A stretch of 46,764 bases of DNA from Gilvibacter sp. Lineage in GTDB: Bacteria; Bacteroidota; Bacteroidia; Flavobacteriales; Flavobacteriaceae. Where the stretch lies: positions 1 to 46,764 of the forward strand of contig NZ_JABSPU010000016.1 in NCBI RefSeq assembly GCF_013214815.1, read 5' to 3'. Under the pieces are notes generated by a model. The model worked only from the letters and a program-made list of their open reading frames with translations, ran no database searches and was not told the origin of the DNA. This document shows, in pieces, positions 43,137 to 46,764 of this stretch. A program made the position numbers and the translations under genes. Every line of letters starts with the position of its first letter. The first letter of the stretch is position 1.

Positions 43137-44591
43137 CTAGTTTTTAATCAAAAACAGATAGGAAGCAGGTGGAATTTTGAAGCTTTTTTCGCCTTGGATT
43201 TCGATTATTTCTCCAGATTTAAAATCGCGGAAACTACCCAGGGCTTTTACGGGTATGTTTTTAGTTTCAGAACCGAAGTTGGCTAAGTATAAAACCTCCG
43301 AATTGTCTTTGAAGCGTCTAAAAGCTAAAAGGTCAGGATCGTGAAAGGTGTCTACCCATTCATATGCCCCTGCAGCTACTCCACCATTTAAGGCAGGTAC
43401 TTCCTTTCTAACCTTTGCCAATTGCTCCAAAACAGGCCAAATTTTACCTTTGGCTTTTGGAATACTGTCTTTTTCAAAGAACTTCAAACTGTGATTGAGA
43501 TCGTATTCTAGACCGCTGTAGATCAGTGGCATGCCTGGAAGGGCATAACTCAAGACCAAACAAGACTCCCAATGAGCCCCAGTGCGCCCTAAGAAGGTTC
43601 CATTCCAGGAGTTCTCATCGTGATTCTCCACAAAGTTCATGAGATAATCATCGTCAGCCCACTTTTCCATTTGACCGTTGTAGTGCGCCCACCACTGCGC
43701 CGCAGGTTGTTCTCCTTTGGCAATATCGTTCATTAAGTGATGATTAGCCCATCCGTAAGCCATGTCAAACAAACCATCATCCAATAATTCAGGATTGTCC
43801 GCTTCAGCTAGCATAAAAATGGACTTTTCTTTTCGCAATTCAGGAATTGCCTTGCGCCAGAAATCTGTAGGCACAAAGCCTGCCACGTCGCATCTAAAAC
43901 CGTCGATGTTCTCTTCTACAATCCAGTAGCGCATCTCTGCGATCATGGCTGGCGTTAGGTCTGGATTGTCAAAGTTAAGATCGGCGACATCGGTCCAGCC
44001 TTCAGGAGTTCTGCCATCGTCTTTAAGAGGTTCAGAAACTTCTCCCGCTTCATTCTTGGTGTAATACTCCGGATGTTCTGCAATCCAGTGATGATCCCAA
44101 CCCGTGTGATTCGCCACCCAGTCCAAGATCACATAAATACCGTTGTCGTGCGCAGTCTGCACTAATCGCCTAAAGTCTTCCAGAGTTCCAAATTCAGGAT
44201 TGATCCCAGTATAGTCCGATACCGCATAATAGCTGCCCAGGTATTTTTTACGCTCTTCCGGATCCTCAATGTCGTCAGCCATCACATTGCCATAAGCTTT
44301 ACGCTTGGTTGAGGATATTGGATATACTGGCATCAGCCAAATTACATCCACCCCGAGATCCTTAAGCTTTGGAATATCGGCAGTAAAAGCGTCAAAACTA
44401 CCCTCTGGTGAATATTGACGAATATTTGCTTCATAGAGAATCGCCGTTTCTAAAAATTCATCCGTCAAAGGAGGTAAAGTCGTCACAGTCTCGTTCATAG
44501 GTTCTTCATTTGAGGGTTTGTCATCACAACTGATCCACAATGCCGGGATCAGCAAACAAAAAAATACGCGATATCTAAGGGTCTTATTCAT
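43137..44591 (-). CDS. GH13 alpha-amylase family lipoprotein (1)
   Basis: A 484-residue glycosidase with an N-terminal lipoprotein signal ('FFCLLIPALWISC', Cys22). The GH13 barrel has 'GVDVIWLMPVYPI', 'VILDWVANHTGWDHHW', the nucleophile Asp in 'IDGFRCDVAGFVP', acid/base Glu in 'FMLAEADNPEL' and the third Asp in 'FVENHDENSWNG'. A short C-terminal beta domain follows. It likely hydrolyses maltodextrin or starch fragments at the envelope. Asp-Asp directly after the Cys could influence sorting but is not the Lys-acidic export signal. It overlaps the next-upstream amylase gene by 8 bases, and the pair belongs to a maltose/starch locus that continues past the window. Confidence 0.92.
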   Translation of the reverse strand: MNKTLRYRVFFCLLIPALWISCDDKPSNEEPMNETVTTLPPLTDEFLETAILYEANIRQYSPEGSFDAFTADIPKLKDLGVDVIWLMPVYPISSTKRKAYGNVMADDIEDPEERKKYLGSYYAVSDYTGINPEFGTLEDFRRLVQTAHDNGIYVILDWVANHTGWDHHWIAEHPEYYTKNEAGEVSEPLKDDGRTPEGWTDVADLNFDNPDLTPAMIAEMRYWIVEENIDGFRCDVAGFVPTDFWRKAIPELRKEKSIFMLAEADNPELLDDGLFDMAYGWANHHLMNDIAKGEQPAAQWWAHYNGQMEKWADDDYLMNFVENHDENSWNGTFLGRTGAHWESCLVLSYALPGMPLIYSGLEYDLNHSLKFFEKDSIPKAKGKIWPVLEQLAKVRKEVPALNGGVAAGAYEWVDTFHDPDLLAFRRFKDNSEVLYLANFGSETKNIPVKALGSFRDFKSGEIIEIQGEKSFKIPPASYLFLIKN

Positions 44592-46260
44592 CTATCGATT
44601 CTAATAAAACTACGCTGTCATCAGAATTCAAGCTTACCTTTCCATCCTTTACCAGAGCAGTCTGGCCAGAATAGGCATCGCGTACAGAGCTTCCTTCTGC
44701 AAAGGCCATCCCGATCTCAATGATCTTCTCTCCTTGAGGAGCATTGAGTGCCACAACAACGGTATCGTTGCCTGCCGCATATTCACGTTGGAAGGTATAA
44801 GGCGCTGATGCCAGTTGTTGGTGTCTTCCAATTCCAACGGCCAAGTGGTTGTTTTTAAACTGTCCTAACTTTTGATAGTGCGCTAACAGTTGCTGCGCTT
44901 CTGGATCGTTGGCATAAGCCTCCCAATCCATAGAAGAACGCAGCGTAGCATCTCCATTGGTTCCATCAATCAGCAAAGAACGCCCAACCTCATCTCCGTA
45001 GTACATTTGCGATCCACCAGGAGTCAACAGCAATAGGTTGGCAGCAGTATAGGTGTTTTGACGTTCCTTGTCATAAGGGTAACCGTCATCATGAGAAGTC
45101 AAATAGCTCAAGGTCCCGTAATCGGCTAGCGTCGTATTTAAAATAGAATCGTAGCGAGAGAATACGGCTTCATAGTCTACATCTGCCTCTTGTGAACGCA
45201 GATCAAAATTGATCATAGCCGTAAAGGCATCTTTGTAATAGTCCTTTTTTACATCGCCAAAATTGGTCATTAGCCCATCGTTGATTTTGTAACCATAAAC
45301 CTCTCCAACAGTATAAAAAGGGGTGTCATCTAAAACCAGTTCTGGATTGGCCTGCTTCCAAGCCGTAAAGGCGTAGTCACATTGCTTTTTGAATTCCTGC
45401 CATACAAAGGCTTCGGTGTGTCTAACGGTATCTACTCGGTAACCGTCAATTCCAAAGTCAGTAATATAATCCGTCAACCACTTCATGATATAAAAGCGAG
45501 GCGCTCTCGGATAACCCGTGCGCTCAAAGAAGGCGTCGAGTTCCGCCATTTCTGTATCGTAACGCCCTTCCTGCTTCCACTTTTCTATCAAGGCTGGCGG
45601 CAAGGCTACATCATCATTACTCTCCGTTTTAATGTCTGGAAGGTTTTCAACCAAGGTACATTCCACGGTGGTCTCAAAAGATTCATAAGTACACTTTGGT
45701 TGGGTACGCACCCACTCTTCTGGCCAAACAGCATCCATTGGTGTTACTGGCCCCGTGTGATTGATCACAGCATCTAAAAGCACGCGAATGCCTTTACTGT
45801 GCGCTGCTTCAACTAAAGCGGCTAGATCATCAAAGTTCCCGAAATTCGGATCCAATTGCGTCCAGTCTTTGGTCCAATATCCGTGGTAGGCATAGGTATA
45901 GCCTGTACCTTCATCGGTTCCATCGTGCACCTGCTCAACGATTGGAGTCATCCAAATGGCATTGATCCCCAAGTCTGAGAAATACCCTTCTTCAATCTTT
46001 TGGGTGATCCCTTTGAGGTCTCCTCCTTCAAAACCGCGTAAAACAGCAGTCTCTTGGGTTCTATCAAAGTTCAAGTCATTTGAGGGGTCACCATTATTAA
46101 AGCGATCCGTTAACAGAAAATATAAATTAGCAGCTTTCCAATCAAAAGGTTTGGCGGCTGCAACTTCTTGTTCTAACTCTTGCGGAGTCTCTTGCTTTTC
46201 TTCTTTACAGGCTGCAAAGCAAACCAGCAGTAATAAAGCCAGTAGATTAATCTCGCGCAT
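44584..46260 (-). CDS. GH13 alpha-amylase family lipoprotein (2)
   Basis: A 558-residue alpha-amylase with the lipobox 'LLVCFAAC' and 'CKEEKQE' after it. Lys followed by two acidic residues matches the lipoprotein export signal described in Capnocytophaga, so the enzyme may face outward on the cell surface. Catalytic residues lie in 'GIDGYRVDTVRHTE' (nucleophile), 'YTVGEVYGYK' (acid/base) and 'YLTSHDDGYPYD'. The barrel has a long insert with two Cys ('KCTYESFETTVECTLVEN'). Predicted role: initial attack on starch or glycogen outside the cell. It sits 4 bases after the GH65 gene and overlaps the second amylase gene. Confidence 0.92.
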   Translation of the reverse strand: MREINLLALLLLVCFAACKEEKQETPQELEQEVAAAKPFDWKAANLYFLLTDRFNNGDPSNDLNFDRTQETAVLRGFEGGDLKGITQKIEEGYFSDLGINAIWMTPIVEQVHDGTDEGTGYTYAYHGYWTKDWTQLDPNFGNFDDLAALVEAAHSKGIRVLLDAVINHTGPVTPMDAVWPEEWVRTQPKCTYESFETTVECTLVENLPDIKTESNDDVALPPALIEKWKQEGRYDTEMAELDAFFERTGYPRAPRFYIMKWLTDYITDFGIDGYRVDTVRHTEAFVWQEFKKQCDYAFTAWKQANPELVLDDTPFYTVGEVYGYKINDGLMTNFGDVKKDYYKDAFTAMINFDLRSQEADVDYEAVFSRYDSILNTTLADYGTLSYLTSHDDGYPYDKERQNTYTAANLLLLTPGGSQMYYGDEVGRSLLIDGTNGDATLRSSMDWEAYANDPEAQQLLAHYQKLGQFKNNHLAVGIGRHQQLASAPYTFQREYAAGNDTVVVALNAPQGEKIIEIGMAFAEGSSVRDAYSGQTALVKDGKVSLNSDDSVVLLESIDE

Positions 46261-46264
46261 CTGA

Positions 46265-46764
46265 TTATAAATTTATGGTTGTGGTCTCCCCGGCAGAGAG
46301 CGAATAATCTGTACCGTTTACAGTAACGTCCATTGCGGAATCACCCGCTACAGACAAGCTACAGGTCTTGGCATCAATAGCCACGGTAAGTATCTGTCCT
46401 CTAAAATTCACTTTGAATCTATAGGCTCCCCATTGCTCCGGAATCCTTGGATTCAAACTCGGTTTGTCATTTTTGATTCTAAAGCCGGCAAAGCCTTCTA
46501 CGATACTCATCCAGGTTCCTGCCATGGAAGTAATGTGACAGCCTTCTTCTACTTCTTTGTTATAATCGTCCAAATCAAGTCTGGAGGTTCTCAAATAAAA
46601 AGTGTAGGCTTGTTCCATACGTCCAAGCTTGGCAGCTTGAATGGCGTGCACACAAGGAGACAAAGAAGATTCGTGTACTGTAAACGGCTCGTAGAAATCA
46701 AAGTGTTGTTCCAGAGCTTCATCCGTGAACTGGTCTTCAAAAAAGTAGAACCCTTGCAAAGTGT
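46265..46764 (-). CDS. Glycoside hydrolase family 65 (maltose phosphorylase-like), 3' part
   Basis: The C-terminal 166 residues of a GH65 enzyme; the frame runs on past the right edge, so the Leu/TTG near 46759 is not a start. 'FDFYEPFTVHESSLSPCVHA' contains the Glu-Ser-Ser block near the (alpha/alpha)6 barrel phosphate pocket, and 'EEGCHITSMAGTWMSIVEG' is a GH65 signature. The small C-terminal beta domain follows. In this context the likely reaction is phosphorolysis of maltose to glucose and beta-glucose-1-phosphate. Trehalose or kojibiose phosphorylase cannot be excluded from the fragment. It is upstream of and nearly contiguous with the two GH13 genes. Confidence 0.88.
   Translation of the reverse strand, partial: TLQGFYFFEDQFTDEALEQHFDFYEPFTVHESSLSPCVHAIQAAKLGRMEQAYTFYLRTSRLDLDDYNKEVEEGCHITSMAGTWMSIVEGFAGFRIKNDKPSLNPRIPEQWGAYRFKVNFRGQILTVAIDAKTCSLSVAGDSAMDVTVNGTDYSLSAGETTTINL

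Overview
The window looks like chromosome from a marine-type member of the Flavobacteriaceae (Bacteroidota). The signs are a type IX secretion (type B) sorting domain, SPI/SPII signal peptides in Bacteroidota style, promoters of the TTG-N17-23-TANNTTTG type, start codons with little or no Shine-Dalgarno sequence, and gene families typical of the group (M16 lipoprotein peptidase, DUF2147, GlgE-Mak-GlgB, BadF-type kinase next to gapA and pfkA). I saw no rRNA, tRNA, CRISPR array, prophage or complete insertion sequence. No intergenic gap exceeds 300 bases.

Layout. 1-4103 (+): the 3' end of a T9SS cargo protein, a CIA30-like protein, a tightly overlapping set (unknown protein, SRAP/YedK, lipoprotein) and a DUF2147 protein. 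4231-12143 (+): glgE, maltokinase, glgB and a GH31 alpha-glucosidase. 12197-18016: a PaiB-like flavoprotein, then minus-strand genes including dnaK, a beta-hydroxyacid dehydrogenase and a frameshifted Crp/Fnr regulator. 18075-21585: sdaA, an NTF2-like exported protein, panB and an RluA-type pseudouridine synthase. 21557-24033 (-): signalling module 1, with a muramidase divergent from it at 24225. 25049-28582 (-): the 5-oxoprolinase operon pxpABC with an Nramp-like transporter. 28653-35784 (-): M16 peptidase, hisS, yifB/comM and an OMPLA-like protein. 36027-37589 (-): pgi. 37631-40056 (-): signalling module 2. 40168-43028 (-): pfkA-gapA-BadF kinase. 43137-46764 (-): two GH13 lipoproteins and the 3' part of a GH65 phosphorylase.

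Two themes stand out. First, alpha-glucan metabolism: extracellular GH13 enzymes and the GH65 phosphorylase break down maltodextrin at the right end, glycolysis genes lie beside them, and GlgE-Mak-GlgB at the left end can turn maltose into storage glucan. An 11-base sequence with a LacI-type palindromic core precedes both the glgE and the pfkA operons, suggesting one shared regulator.

Second, and the best candidate for an undescribed system, a four-gene signalling module occurs twice. Its order is small soluble protein of about 115 residues, 7-TM protein, short histidine kinase, NarL-type response regulator. The order is the same in both copies, the small proteins are recognisably related, and most junctions overlap. 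Palindromic operator-like repeats lie just upstream of promoter-like sequences in front of module 2 and in front of the muramidase gene that diverges from module 1.
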